64,000 nt of DNA. It comes from Acidihalobacter ferrooxydans (GTDB lineage: Bacteria; Pseudomonadota; Gammaproteobacteria; DSM-5130; Acidihalobacteraceae). This document shows positions 17,504 to 26,324 of the stretch, piece by piece. Each line of letters begins with the position of its first letter. The first letter of the stretch is position 1. The notes under the pieces were generated by a model, which saw nothing but the letters and a program-made list of their open reading frames with translations, ran no database searches and was not told where the DNA came from. The stretch spans positions 3,188,792 to 3,252,791 of the forward strand of contig NZ_CP019434.1 in NCBI RefSeq assembly GCF_001975725.1. The letters are read 5' to 3'. The translations under genes were made by a program, and so were the position numbers.

Positions 17504-18484
17504 ATGGACACTTTGAACGATCCCTTCGGACGGCGCATCGAATACGTCCGCCTGTCGGTCACCGACCGTTGCGACCTGCGCTGTGACTACTGCATGCCCA
17601 AAGGCTTCAAGGACTTTCAGGAACCTGAGGAATGGCTGCGCTTCGATGAAATCGAGCGCGTCATAGCTGCTTTTGCGCGACTCGGCGTCAGCCGTGTGCG
17701 CCTGACCGGCGGCGAACCGCTGGTGCGCCGCGATCTGCCCGAACTCGCCGCCCGCCTCGCCCGCCTGCCCGGCCTCGACGATCTTTCGCTCTCCACCAAC
17801 GCCACCCGGCTCGTCAAACACGCCGAAGCATTGCGCGCAGCCGGCGTCAGCCGGCTCAACGTCAGCCTCGACACCTTGCGCGCCGAACGTTTCAAACGCA
17901 TTACCGGCGGCAAGCTGACCAAAGTACTGGACGGACTTATGGCCGCCAAGGCCGCCGGTTTCGCACCGATCAAACTCAACATGGTCGCCATGCAGGGCGT
18001 CAACGATGACGAAATCGAGGACATGGTCGAGTTCTGCCTCGAACACGGATTCACCCTGCGTCTCATCGAAACCATGCCGATGGGTGACACCGGCCGCGAA
18101 GCCAGCGGGCGCTATCTCGACCTGCAGACCGTACGCGCCAGGCTTGCCGAACGCTACGAACTGCTGCCCGGCGTGATGCCCGGCGGCGGTCCGGCGCGCT
18201 ACGTGCAGATCGCCGGCACCGAGCTGCGCATCGGCTTCATCACGCCGATCTCCCAACATTTCTGCGCCACCTGCAACCGCGTACGCCTGGCCGTCGACGG
18301 CACGCTGTACATGTGCCTCGGGCAGGAAGATCGCTTCGAACTGCGCCCCCTGCTGCGCGACGGCATCGACGACGCCGATCTGGAAGCGGCCATCCGCCAG
18401 GCGATCGCGCTCAAGCCTGAGCGCCACGAATTCAGCGAGGAACCCGGCAAGATCGTGCGCTTCATGTCAATGACCGGAGGCTGA
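17504..18484 (+). CDS. moaA: GTP 3',8-cyclase MoaA (molybdenum cofactor synthesis)
   Basis: A 326-residue radical SAM enzyme turning GTP into cyclic 3',8-dihydro-GTP, the first step to molybdopterin. The SAM cluster is C23-x3-C27-x2-C30 (TDRCDLRCDYCMP), then RLTGGEPLVRRDL. The second C-terminal cluster is FCATCNRVRLAVDGTLYMCLG, and the protein ends with the required Gly-Gly (SMTGG). ATG 17504 has no clear ribosome site; a -10-like TATACT sits 6 bp upstream, so a leaderless transcript is possible. Its position beside soeABC fits supply of cofactor to SoeA, although it is divergently transcribed. Confidence 0.93.
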   Translation: MDTLNDPFGRRIEYVRLSVTDRCDLRCDYCMPKGFKDFQEPEEWLRFDEIERVIAAFARLGVSRVRLTGGEPLVRRDLPELAARLARLPGLDDLSLSTNATRLVKHAEALRAAGVSRLNVSLDTLRAERFKRITGGKLTKVLDGLMAAKAAGFAPIKLNMVAMQGVNDDEIEDMVEFCLEHGFTLRLIETMPMGDTGREASGRYLDLQTVRARLAERYELLPGVMPGGGPARYVQIAGTELRIGFITPISQHFCATCNRVRLAVDGTLYMCLGQEDRFELRPLLRDGIDDADLEAAIRQAIALKPERHEFSEEPGKIVRFMSMTGG

Positions 18485-18741
18485 AACGTCTGACGCCTGC
18501 TGACGCCCGCCCGCGAACGCCAGCCGCGCCGCCACGGCGAAAGCACGCCGGCCATTACCCCGGTGGCAAGGCGAAATAGCCCTACCTTTTCGCCACGACA
18601 TCGGCTATGCTGCGCCCCGCCTGGCATCATCCGGTCGATGCCACCTGCCGCGCGGCTCCGCCCGCTCTGCTTCTTCCCGATTCAACACAGTCCCCGCCTG
18701 ACCGGCCCCGGCAACGGGAGTGGCCGACACCAGGAGTACTC

Positions 18742-19986
18742 ATGTCGTTCCAAGACCTCGGCCTTAGCGCCGAATTGCTGCGTGCTGTCGAAGCACTCGG
18801 CTACACCCAGGCTACGCCCATTCAACAACAGGCCATCCCGGCCGTACTCGGCGGTCACGACGTGCTTGCCGGCGCACAGACCGGCACCGGCAAGACCGCA
18901 GCCTTTGTACTGCCCATCCTCCAGCGCCTGAACGCCGCCGGCCCCGCCGGCCGTGCGCCGCGCGCGCTGGTGCTCACCCCCACCCGCGAGCTGGCCGCGC
19001 AGATTGGCGAGGACGTACGCGATCTCGGCGCACATCTGCCGCTGCGTCACACCGTCGTTTTCGGCGGCGTCGGCATCAACCCGCAGATCGACAAACTGCG
19101 CCGCGGCGTCGACATACTCGTCGCCACGCCCGGCCGTCTGCTCGACCACGCCGGGCAGAACACCGTCGACCTCTCGCACATCGAAATTCTCGTGCTCGAC
19201 GAAGCCGACCGCATGCTCGACATGGGCTTCATTCACGACATCCGCCGCGTCCTCAAACTGCTGCCCGGGCGACGCCAGAACCTGCTCTTCTCGGCCACTT
19301 ACTCCGACGACATCCGCAAGCTGGTCGACGGCCTACTGCGCGAGCCGGTATCCATCGAGGTCGCGCGCCGCAACACCGCAGCGGAATCTGTCGAGCAGCG
19401 CATCTACCCGGTGGACAAGACGCGCAAGCGCGAACTGCTCGCCGAACTGATCCACAGCGGCGGCTGGGAGCAGGTGCTCGTTTTCACCCGCACCAAGCAC
19501 GGCGCCAACCGACTGGCCGAACAGCTCGGTCGCGACGGCCTGAGCGCCGCGGCGATCCACGGCAACAAGAGCCAGGGCGCGCGCACGCGGGCGCTGGCAG
19601 GATTCAAGTGCGGTGACGTACGCGTCCTGGTGGCAACCGACATCGCCGCGCGCGGCATCGACATCGATCGCCTGCCCCACGTCGTGAACTACGAACTGCC
19701 GAACGTGCCCGAGGACTACGTGCACCGCATTGGCCGCACCGGTCGCGCCGGCGCGCTGGGGCTGGCGGTATCGCTGGTCAGCGCGGACGAATTCGGCATG
19801 CTCGGCGGCATCCAGCGCCTGCTCAAGCGCGAGCTGCCGCGCGCGACGCTGACAGGCTTCGAGCCGACGGAAACCGCATCTGCGGACGCGGCGCACGAAA
19901 CCCGTCGGCCGCCCCCCAACCGTCGCCCGCGCAACCGGCGCAGCGGAGGCAACGTGTCGGCCGGCAACCGCAACCGGCGCTCCTGA
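18742..19986 (+). CDS. rhlE: DEAD-box RNA helicase RhlE
   Basis: 414 residues with all DEAD-box motifs: [85 protein letters not shown] and [31 protein letters not shown] and [27 protein letters not shown] identify RhlE. The tail after residue 380 is a short Arg/Asn-rich RNA-binding extension. ATG 18742 follows AGGAGT. Probable roles are ribosome assembly and RNA turnover. The 18485-18741 spacer has no gene. Confidence 0.9.
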   Translation: MSFQDLGLSAELLRAVEALGYTQATPIQQQAIPAVLGGHDVLAGAQTGTGKTAAFVLPILQRLNAAGPAGRAPRALVLTPTRELAAQIGEDVRDLGAHLPLRHTVVFGGVGINPQIDKLRRGVDILVATPGRLLDHAGQNTVDLSHIEILVLDEADRMLDMGFIHDIRRVLKLLPGRRQNLLFSATYSDDIRKLVDGLLREPVSIEVARRNTAAESVEQRIYPVDKTRKRELLAELIHSGGWEQVLVFTRTKHGANRLAEQLGRDGLSAAAIHGNKSQGARTRALAGFKCGDVRVLVATDIAARGIDIDRLPHVVNYELPNVPEDYVHRIGRTGRAGALGLAVSLVSADEFGMLGGIQRLLKRELPRATLTGFEPTETASADAAHETRRPPPNRRPRNRRSGGNVSAGNRNRRS

Positions 19987-20053
19987 CACACACGGTAAAA
20001 CGCGCGGTCATGGCCAGGGTGAATCTCACCTCAGGTTGTGACCGCAGCGGCGT

Positions 20054-22759
20054 TCAGCGAACGCCCGTTCCGTTACGGGTATCATGCAGTCCGATCTGGC
20101 GTGCCAGCCGCAGGATTTCGCCATCCAGATCGTCCGCATAATGCTCCAGCTTGCCAACTTCGCGGCGCAGGCTCGCGGCATCGGCCGTCTGCCAGGCCAG
20201 CGTAGCCTTGATCGCCTGTGCATGAAGTTGCACATGGACGCGCTGGAGTTGCTTGAACGCCGCATGCGCCCGATAGCGCTGCCCGGCACCACGTAACCAA
20301 CGCCCCAGCGCGCAATGCGTTTCGTCCACGCATTCTGGAAGCTGCAGAAACGGACGCTCGGGCGTGGGAGGCGTTGCCAGAGCCGCCAACAAATCCCGCA
20401 GATTATGCCGGTGCGCCGTACGGGCCATCAGAAACGGCAGATCCTGGTGGGTAAAGAGATTTTCGCGCCATTGCGCCCACTCGGCGGGTGGCTGCCAGTG
20501 CGCCACCCAGGCGAGGAGGTCCGACGCCGACAGGGGTTTGGCAATAAAAAACCCCTGTGCCTGGCGACAGCCGAGCTGGAGCAGCAGCTCACCTTGCTCA
20601 ATGGTTTCGACGCCTTCGGCAATGACCCCCAGATTGAGCAGGCTGGCAGAGGTCAGGCTCCCGGCGACGATGGCCAGCGCGCGCGGTTCATCCAGCAGCT
20701 TCTGCACGAAACGCTTGTCGAGCTTGATCTGGTCGGCGGGAAGCTCCTGCAGATAGGTCAGCGAGGCATGCCCCGTGCCAAAGTCATCCAGCGCAATGGA
20801 CAGGCCGCGGTCGCTGCACGCCTGCAAGGCGGCGTGCGTGCGCTGCATGTCATGCAGCACGGCACGCTCGGTGACCTCGATCTCCAGGCGCGCCGCCACC
20901 GTTGGATAACATTCGAGAACGTCGTCGACATCGTCGATAAAGGCCGGGTTGAGCAGATGTTCGGCGCCGATGTTGACCGCCACGCTGCAATCGAAGGACT
21001 TCTTTTTCCAGTCCATGATCTGTCGCGCGGCAGCGACAAGCGCGTAACGGCCGAGGCGTCGACTGAGATGCGGCGAGTCTTCCACTGCATCGATGAAGCC
21101 TTCGGGGGAGACCAGGGTATCGCCTTGACGCCAGCGCGCAAGCGCCTCAACGCCGACGAGCCGACCCAGTGCAAGATCGACTTTCGGTTGATAATGAAAT
21201 TCGATCTCGTCATGGCTTAAAGCCTGCTCGAACCGCTGTTGCAAGCTGTCGATGCGACGACGTTTGTCTTCGGCGGCATGCTCGAAAATCCGATAGGTAT
21301 GCCGACCGGCATCCTTGGCCTGATAGAGCGCGATGTCTGCATGCCGCAACAAATCCTGGCTGTCGGCATCGTCAAGCGGATAGAGCGTGAGTCCGAGGCT
21401 GGCGCCCACCCGGACAGCCTTGCCTTCGAGCAGGAAAGGTTCCTCCAGCGCGTTGAGCATGCGACGGACGATTTTCTCCCCTGCGTCGACATCCGTCAGA
21501 TCGGTCATCAGCAGACCGAATTCGTCACCCCCCAGGCGCGCCAGAGTATCGCCCTGGCGCAACTGTCTGGAAAGCCGCTCGGCCACCTGATGCAACAGCG
21601 CGTCGCCGCCAAGATGACCCAGACGATCGTTGATTTTCTTGAACCCGTCGAGATCGATCATGCTCACGCCGAGCAGCGTTTGCCGCCGCCCAGCTTGCCC
21701 GACCCCCTGCACCAGACGATCCATGTAGAGGCTGCGATTGGGCAGACCAGTGAGTGGATCGTGCAGATGGCTGTCCCGGATATCCAGCAAAACCTGACCG
21801 AGTTTGGCGAACGCGTCGAAGGGCGCGCTGCCGACATGATCGAAGTACCCGTCGTGGTCGGCATAGACGACGCCCAGTCCGCGCATTCCGCTGACGCGAC
21901 CGAACGGGAAGATGGCGACCGCTTCAATATCCCGGGCCGACGGCCACCAGGCGGGCAGCGGCGTTTCCTGCGCGGCGGAAACAACCAGACTGCGGTTTTC
22001 ATCCAGTGCCTGCCACAGCGGGTCACTGGCGTCGTAGGGTACATCGACGTCTTGCCACAGCGCAGTCGCGCCGGCTCCGAAAAACGGCTTCAGCGGTGTC
22101 TGCGGGTCTTCCAGCACAGCAAACCATACCGCTGACAGGTGGCGCGAACGCGTGACGAGATCCGCACAGATGTCGCTGAAAACGGCTTCGGGGCTCGGCA
22201 AATCCGCCAGTTTCAGCGTGGTGTCCAGCAAGGTCTGCGTGATGATTTCGCCTTCGGCAAGCATGTCGGCATGAATGTCTTCAAGGGCAGCGGTCTGCAC
22301 CATCATGTCGCAGGTCAGCAGCCGCCCGAGGGCCTCGCGCAGCGCGTCGTGCGCGGCCACAGGCAGGCCGACCAACAAGGCGTCGAGATGCTCGCGGCAG
22401 GCGTTGTAACCCGCCACGATCCAGGTGGGTGCAATGCCCAGGCTATGGTGCAGACGGGCCATGTCGTCTGCGGTGTGCGGCCCGTTGCGCAGCATCGCGC
22501 GAAAATGCTCGGCCTGTCGCTCCACCAGCAGCCGCATCCGGCGCGGAGGAATCGCCGCAAACGCATTGGCGGCGGGCGGATACGCCCGCAGGGCGTCATA
22601 AAAGTGGCCGGCCAGACCGTCGGCCTGCGCGGCAAGAATTTCCGCGTGCTCACGCACCAGCGCGAGCGCCGCCGTATCCAGGCCGACGAAACGGCACAAT
22701 GACACGGTCGGATTCTCGGGATCACCTCGCAGCGGTGTTTGTTCGGACAAAGTCGTCAT
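20054..22759 (-). CDS. Globin-coupled GGDEF/EAL protein with C-terminal CZB zinc-binding domain
   Basis: 901 residues, no membrane segments. N-terminal globin-sensor domain (about 20-160) with probable haem-ligand His104 in RLHHSLGIAPTWIVAGY; a GAF-like region (about 180-330); a GGDEF domain with an intact GGDEF at 410-414 and an RxxD inhibitory site at 401-404; an EAL domain with EAL at 538-540 and ALDDFGTGHASL; and a CZB domain (about 780-895: ARTAHRHN ... DETHCALGRWLRGAG ... VHVQLHAQA) of the type first seen in chemoreceptors. It should make and/or break c-di-GMP in response to O2/redox and zinc or hypochlorite. It lies 58 bp after nhaD on the same strand. Confidence 0.85.
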   Translation of the reverse strand: MTTLSEQTPLRGDPENPTVSLCRFVGLDTAALALVREHAEILAAQADGLAGHFYDALRAYPPAANAFAAIPPRRMRLLVERQAEHFRAMLRNGPHTADDMARLHHSLGIAPTWIVAGYNACREHLDALLVGLPVAAHDALREALGRLLTCDMMVQTAALEDIHADMLAEGEIITQTLLDTTLKLADLPSPEAVFSDICADLVTRSRHLSAVWFAVLEDPQTPLKPFFGAGATALWQDVDVPYDASDPLWQALDENRSLVVSAAQETPLPAWWPSARDIEAVAIFPFGRVSGMRGLGVVYADHDGYFDHVGSAPFDAFAKLGQVLLDIRDSHLHDPLTGLPNRSLYMDRLVQGVGQAGRRQTLLGVSMIDLDGFKKINDRLGHLGGDALLHQVAERLSRQLRQGDTLARLGGDEFGLLMTDLTDVDAGEKIVRRMLNALEEPFLLEGKAVRVGASLGLTLYPLDDADSQDLLRHADIALYQAKDAGRHTYRIFEHAAEDKRRRIDSLQQRFEQALSHDEIEFHYQPKVDLALGRLVGVEALARWRQGDTLVSPEGFIDAVEDSPHLSRRLGRYALVAAARQIMDWKKKSFDCSVAVNIGAEHLLNPAFIDDVDDVLECYPTVAARLEIEVTERAVLHDMQRTHAALQACSDRGLSIALDDFGTGHASLTYLQELPADQIKLDKRFVQKLLDEPRALAIVAGSLTSASLLNLGVIAEGVETIEQGELLLQLGCRQAQGFFIAKPLSASDLLAWVAHWQPPAEWAQWRENLFTHQDLPFLMARTAHRHNLRDLLAALATPPTPERPFLQLPECVDETHCALGRWLRGAGQRYRAHAAFKQLQRVHVQLHAQAIKATLAWQTADAASLRREVGKLEHYADDLDGEILRLARQIGLHDTRNGTGVR

Positions 22760-22817
22760 GGAATAGTGTTGTCATGGAATACAGTCGACCGGTCGCAGCG
22801 CTCCCGCGCTGACATCA

Positions 22818-24248
22818 TCAGGGCGCGCCCACCATCACGCGCATTTGTGCCGCGTTCAGCCATAAGTGAACCCCAATGGAGGCGGCATAGCCGAGGGCAA
22901 TAGCCCAGGTCCAGCGCAGATGCGCGAAGAAGGTGTAAACGCCGCGCGCCTGGCCCATCAGCCCGACGCCTGCGGCCGAACCGATGGATAGCAGCGAACC
23001 GCCTACACCAGCAGTCAGCGTCACCAGCAACCACTGGCCGAGCGACATATCCGGGTGCATGGTCAGCACAGCGTACATGACAGGAATGTTATCGACTATA
23101 GCCGAGAGCAGACCGACGAGCACATTGGCCCAAGTCGGACCGAGACCGGTATAAACGGTGCTGGAGGCAAGTGCCAGATAACCCAGCGCGGACAGTCCAC
23201 CCACGCACAGGATGACACCGTAGAAAAACATCAAGGTATCCCATTCGGCGCGCTGCAACTGGGCAAACACGTCGAACACCCGGCTTTCGTCCACCTGCCC
23301 ATTGGCGGCAAGCAGTGCGCGGCGCTCGGCCAGCTTGATGAAATAGCCATAGAACTTGAGCACCCCCAGACCCGCCATCATGCCGAGCATCGGCGGCAGA
23401 TGCAGGAAGTGATGAAAGCCCACCGCCGCGCCGATAGTAAGCAGGAACAAGCCGATGATCACCAGCCCGCCGCGCTTGATCCGGACCTCTTCTGCAAGCG
23501 GATCGGGCCGGCAGCGTGGCACGGCAAACGACAGGATGACGGCCGGCACCAACCAGTTCACGAGCGCCGGCAGAAACAGATTGAAGAACTGCGTGAACGT
23601 GACGATATGCTTCTGCCACACCATCAGCGTGGTGATGTCGCCGAAGGGACTGAATGCGCCGCCAGCATTGGCGGCAACAACGATGTTGATGCAACTGACG
23701 GCGACGAACTGCGGCCGGTCGCGTGCCACGGCCAGCACCACGGCGCCCATCAACAGTGCGGTGGTGAGATTATCCGCCAGTGGCGAAATGAAAAACCCGA
23801 GCAGACCGGTGATCCAGAAAATACCGCGCAGCGTGAACCCGCGCGACACCAGCCAGGCGCGCAACGCGTCGAACACGCGCCGCTCCTGCAACGTGTTGAT
23901 GTAAGTCATCGCGGCGAGCAGGAACAGCAGCAGCTCGGCATATTCGAGAATATTGTCGCGCAGCAGTTCCCCAGGCAGGTCGACCTTCCCATGCGCTTGA
24001 TAAGCCAGCGGCACCAGCACCCAAATCAGCGCGGCCGCGACCATCACCGGCTTGGATTTGCGCAGATGAATCGCTTCCTCGGCGACCACCAGGATGTAAG
24101 CGACGGTGAACACCAGGATGGCGGCGATGCCGTACCCAGTGCCGGTCAGGTCCAGCGGCGCGGGGGCAATGGCGCTGGCATGGGCCAGTGCCGGGGCAAA
24201 GAGGGTAAGCGCAGCCACGGCCAAGGCCTGAGCTGAATAGCGTTTCAT
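22818..24248 (-). CDS. nhaD: Na+/H+ antiporter NhaD
   Basis: A 476-residue antiporter of the ion-transporter superfamily with about 12-13 membrane helices and an N-terminal signal-like segment (MKRYSAQALAVAALTLFAPALAHA). Characteristic stretches are FFISPLADNLTTALLMGA, NIVVAANAGGAFSPFGDITTLMVW and LLSAIVDNIPVMYAVL ... GSLLSIGSAAGVGLMG. NhaD exports Na+ (or Li+) for H+ at alkaline pH, supporting life in saline habitats. ATG 24248 fits the hydrophobic start. Probably co-transcribed with the globin/GGDEF/EAL gene. Confidence 0.9.
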   Translation of the reverse strand: MKRYSAQALAVAALTLFAPALAHASAIAPAPLDLTGTGYGIAAILVFTVAYILVVAEEAIHLRKSKPVMVAAALIWVLVPLAYQAHGKVDLPGELLRDNILEYAELLLFLLAAMTYINTLQERRVFDALRAWLVSRGFTLRGIFWITGLLGFFISPLADNLTTALLMGAVVLAVARDRPQFVAVSCINIVVAANAGGAFSPFGDITTLMVWQKHIVTFTQFFNLFLPALVNWLVPAVILSFAVPRCRPDPLAEEVRIKRGGLVIIGLFLLTIGAAVGFHHFLHLPPMLGMMAGLGVLKFYGYFIKLAERRALLAANGQVDESRVFDVFAQLQRAEWDTLMFFYGVILCVGGLSALGYLALASSTVYTGLGPTWANVLVGLLSAIVDNIPVMYAVLTMHPDMSLGQWLLVTLTAGVGGSLLSIGSAAGVGLMGQARGVYTFFAHLRWTWAIALGYAASIGVHLWLNAAQMRVMVGAP

Positions 24249-24391
24249 GTTGTTCTCGATAGTCAGGCGGCGCGAAGTGCCGGAGCGGATCGTAGCAGAC
24301 GTGTGCGGTGTACGCATGCGACGCCTGATCCCTGCACTGCGCGGCGAACGTGATTTTCCCGCGCACCGCGTTGACGGCCAAACAACCACAG

Positions 24392-24551
24392 CCCGGATGC
24401 TTCCTGAATTCGCACCAAAAACGAACAAGCTATTAATTTTAATATAAAATCCTAGAACAAGCAGCGTATCGGCGATGACGGTCGACTGAGGAAATACCCC
24501 TTGTGGAATAATGAGACCCGCAAGATCGGCGGTCGTTGTGAAACATTCAGG
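24392..24551. repeat. Family B MITE-like element, copy B3
   Basis: 160 bp with ends CCCGGATGCTTCCTGAATTC and, in reverse, CCTGAATGTTTCACAACGAC. It contains an AT-rich core (about 24428-24450) and GAGACCCGCAAGATCGGCGG shared with B2. Flanks ACAG and CTAG are only partly alike. It fills the nhaD-prkB divergent spacer. Confidence 0.7.
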
Positions 24552-24653
24552 CTAGAATGCACCCACTGTGCGGAATATCAGGGTGCGAAAAGACGCGCGC
24601 CACCCGACTCGCCCACCACGATTTAACAACCTGGCATTGAGGAGAAAGCGAAT

Positions 24654-25544
24654 ATGTCCAAGCAACATCCTGTCGTCGCGGTCACCGGTTCATCCGGCGC
24701 GGGCACATCCACGGTCAAGCGTGCGTTCGAGCACATTTTCCTGCGTGAGGAAATCACCCCGGTCGTGATCGAGGGCGACAGCTACCATCGCTACAACCGC
24801 GTCGAAATGAAAGCTGCAATGCAGCATGCCGAGACCGAGGGCAACAACCATTTCAGCCACTTCGGCCCGGAAGCGAATCTGTTCGACAAGATCGAAGAAA
24901 CTTTCCGCGTCTACGGCGAGTCCGGCGCCGGCAAGAAGCGCTACTACCTGCATAGCGATGCCGAGGCCGCCGAGCACAACGCCCGTCTCGGAACCTCCCT
25001 CAAGGCCGGCGAATTCACGCCCTGGGAAGACATCCCCGAAGGCACCGATCTGCTGTTCTACGAAGGTCTGCACGGCGGCGTGGTGACCGATCAGGTCAAC
25101 GTGGCAGCGCAGACCGACCTGCTGATCGGCGTGGTGCCGATCGTCAACCTCGAATGGATACAGAAAATCCATCGCGACAAGGCCGAACGCGGATACGCCG
25201 CCGAAGCCACGGTGGACACCATCCTGCGCCGCATGCCCGACTATGTGCATTACATCACGCCACAGTTCACACACGCAGACATCAACTTCCAGCGCGTACC
25301 GCTGGTCGACACGTCCAACCCGTTCATTGCGCGCGACATTCCGACAGCCGATGAAAGCCTGGTCATCATCCGCTTCAAGGACCCGGTCAAGTTGAACATC
25401 GATTTCCCCTTCCTGCTGTCGATGATTCACGACTCCTTCATGTCGCGCCGCAACGACCTCGTCGTGCCCGGCGGCAAAATGGGCTTCGCGATGGAACTCA
25501 TCCTGACTCCGATCATCCACCGCATGCTCACCGAGCGCGCTTGA
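24654..25544 (+). CDS. prkB: Phosphoribulokinase (Calvin cycle)
   Basis: A 296-residue bacterial type I phosphoribulokinase, which phosphorylates ribulose 5-phosphate to the RuBisCO substrate. Walker A GSSGAGTSTVKRAFEHIF, then EGDSYHRYNRVEMK, HFGPEANLFDKI, FYEGLHGG, NLEWIQKIHRDKAERGYAAEAT and MPDYVHYITPQFTHADINFQRVPLVDTSNPF are diagnostic. ATG 24654 follows GAGGAG. Calvin-cycle use is supported by the tkt-gap-pgk-fba cluster at 39.4-46.5 kb; RuBisCO genes are outside the window. Confidence 0.96.
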   Translation: MSKQHPVVAVTGSSGAGTSTVKRAFEHIFLREEITPVVIEGDSYHRYNRVEMKAAMQHAETEGNNHFSHFGPEANLFDKIEETFRVYGESGAGKKRYYLHSDAEAAEHNARLGTSLKAGEFTPWEDIPEGTDLLFYEGLHGGVVTDQVNVAAQTDLLIGVVPIVNLEWIQKIHRDKAERGYAAEATVDTILRRMPDYVHYITPQFTHADINFQRVPLVDTSNPFIARDIPTADESLVIIRFKDPVKLNIDFPFLLSMIHDSFMSRRNDLVVPGGKMGFAMELILTPIIHRMLTERA

Positions 25545-25554
25545 CCGACACCCT

Positions 25555-25580
25555 GCGGCGACCGAGCAGACGGTCGCCGC
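25555..25580 (+). terminator. Hairpin terminator after prkB
   Basis: A perfect 10-bp stem GCGGCGACCG / CGGTCGCCGC with a 6-nt loop, 11 bp past the prkB stop. There is no U-tract, so read-through into the next gene is possible. Confidence 0.5.
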
Positions 25581-25625
25581 ATTCACGGATCGGTATTTTC
25601 CCTTATCCCACACCGTGAGGCTGCC

Positions 25626-26075
25626 ATGTCGCCCACCGCCAGTGGATCGCAACTCGAACGTTTTCTGAACCGTTACACCGGCCGCACCCTGATCGTGCAT
25701 GCCGGCTTCCCACCGGACTGGCTGGAGGAATTATTCAAGCAGCCGGGTGGCGGCGGGCATTTTCGTATTGACAGCCGCCAATTGAACACGGGCAGGCAAA
25801 CGCCGGTAGACTGGCTGATACGCCGGCATCTACTTCCCCTGGAACTGCCCTTGCCGCTGATCGTCAAGGTCACACCCGCGGCGCTGTTCGTGCGCCACCT
25901 GACCCGCGCCGGGACCGCCGTACACCCCAGCGACATCTACTGGTTCCTGGAAGAAATCGACACGCGCCACCATGTGCGGCTACGAGTCGACGGCGGGGCG
26001 CTGCGTGCCGAAACCGGCCTCGATCCGGCGGACAATGAAGCCCTGTCATTCCTCGAATCGCTCGGCGGGCTCTGA
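25626..26075 (+). CDS. Uncharacterised 149-residue protein downstream of prkB
   Basis: Not recognised. It is soluble, with no signal peptide or membrane helix. Seen features are an N-terminal RFLNRYTGRTLIVHAGFPPDWL, a central RQTPVDWLIRRHLLPLELPLPLIVKVTP and a C-terminal Asp/Leu-rich end. The mix of PVDWLIRRHLLPLE and a Leu/Pro strand loosely recalls small chorismate-lyase-like folds, but this is not strong enough to name it. TGAGG precedes ATG 25626. Its stop TGA is part of the TGAC duplicated by repeat B4. Confidence 0.6.
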   Translation: MSPTASGSQLERFLNRYTGRTLIVHAGFPPDWLEELFKQPGGGGHFRIDSRQLNTGRQTPVDWLIRRHLLPLELPLPLIVKVTPAALFVRHLTRAGTAVHPSDIYWFLEEIDTRHHVRLRVDGGALRAETGLDPADNEALSFLESLGGL

Positions 26076-26076
26076 C

Positions 26077-26237
26077 CCCCGAATGTTTCACAAATTCCCG
26101 CCGCTCTCGCAGGGCTCTTGATTCCACAAGGGATATTTCCTCAGTCGGCCGTAATCACCGATACGCCGCTCCTTCTGAAATCCCCTTGTGAAATCAATAT
26201 CCGGCGCGATACCGGCACTAGTCATGAAACATTCGGG
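26077..26237. repeat. Family B MITE-like element, copy B4
   Basis: 161 bp with ends CCCCGAATGTTTCACAAATT and, in reverse, CCCGAATGTTTCATGACTAG, flanked by TGAC on both sides (26073-26076 and 26238-26241), a clear 4-bp target duplication. The interior is very like B1 over most of its length. Confidence 0.88.
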
Positions 26238-26324
26238 TGACAATTTTTTCAACCCGCTTGCATCTGCCGACCGTTCTCGCGGTAGACTCGTGCATCGGTT
26301 CTCCCGATACGGATACCCCGTTCG

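Noticed and set aside
25626-26075. Naming the prkB-downstream gene as a chorismate lyase
   Set aside because: Only a vague resemblance in one segment; the expected conserved residues were not found.
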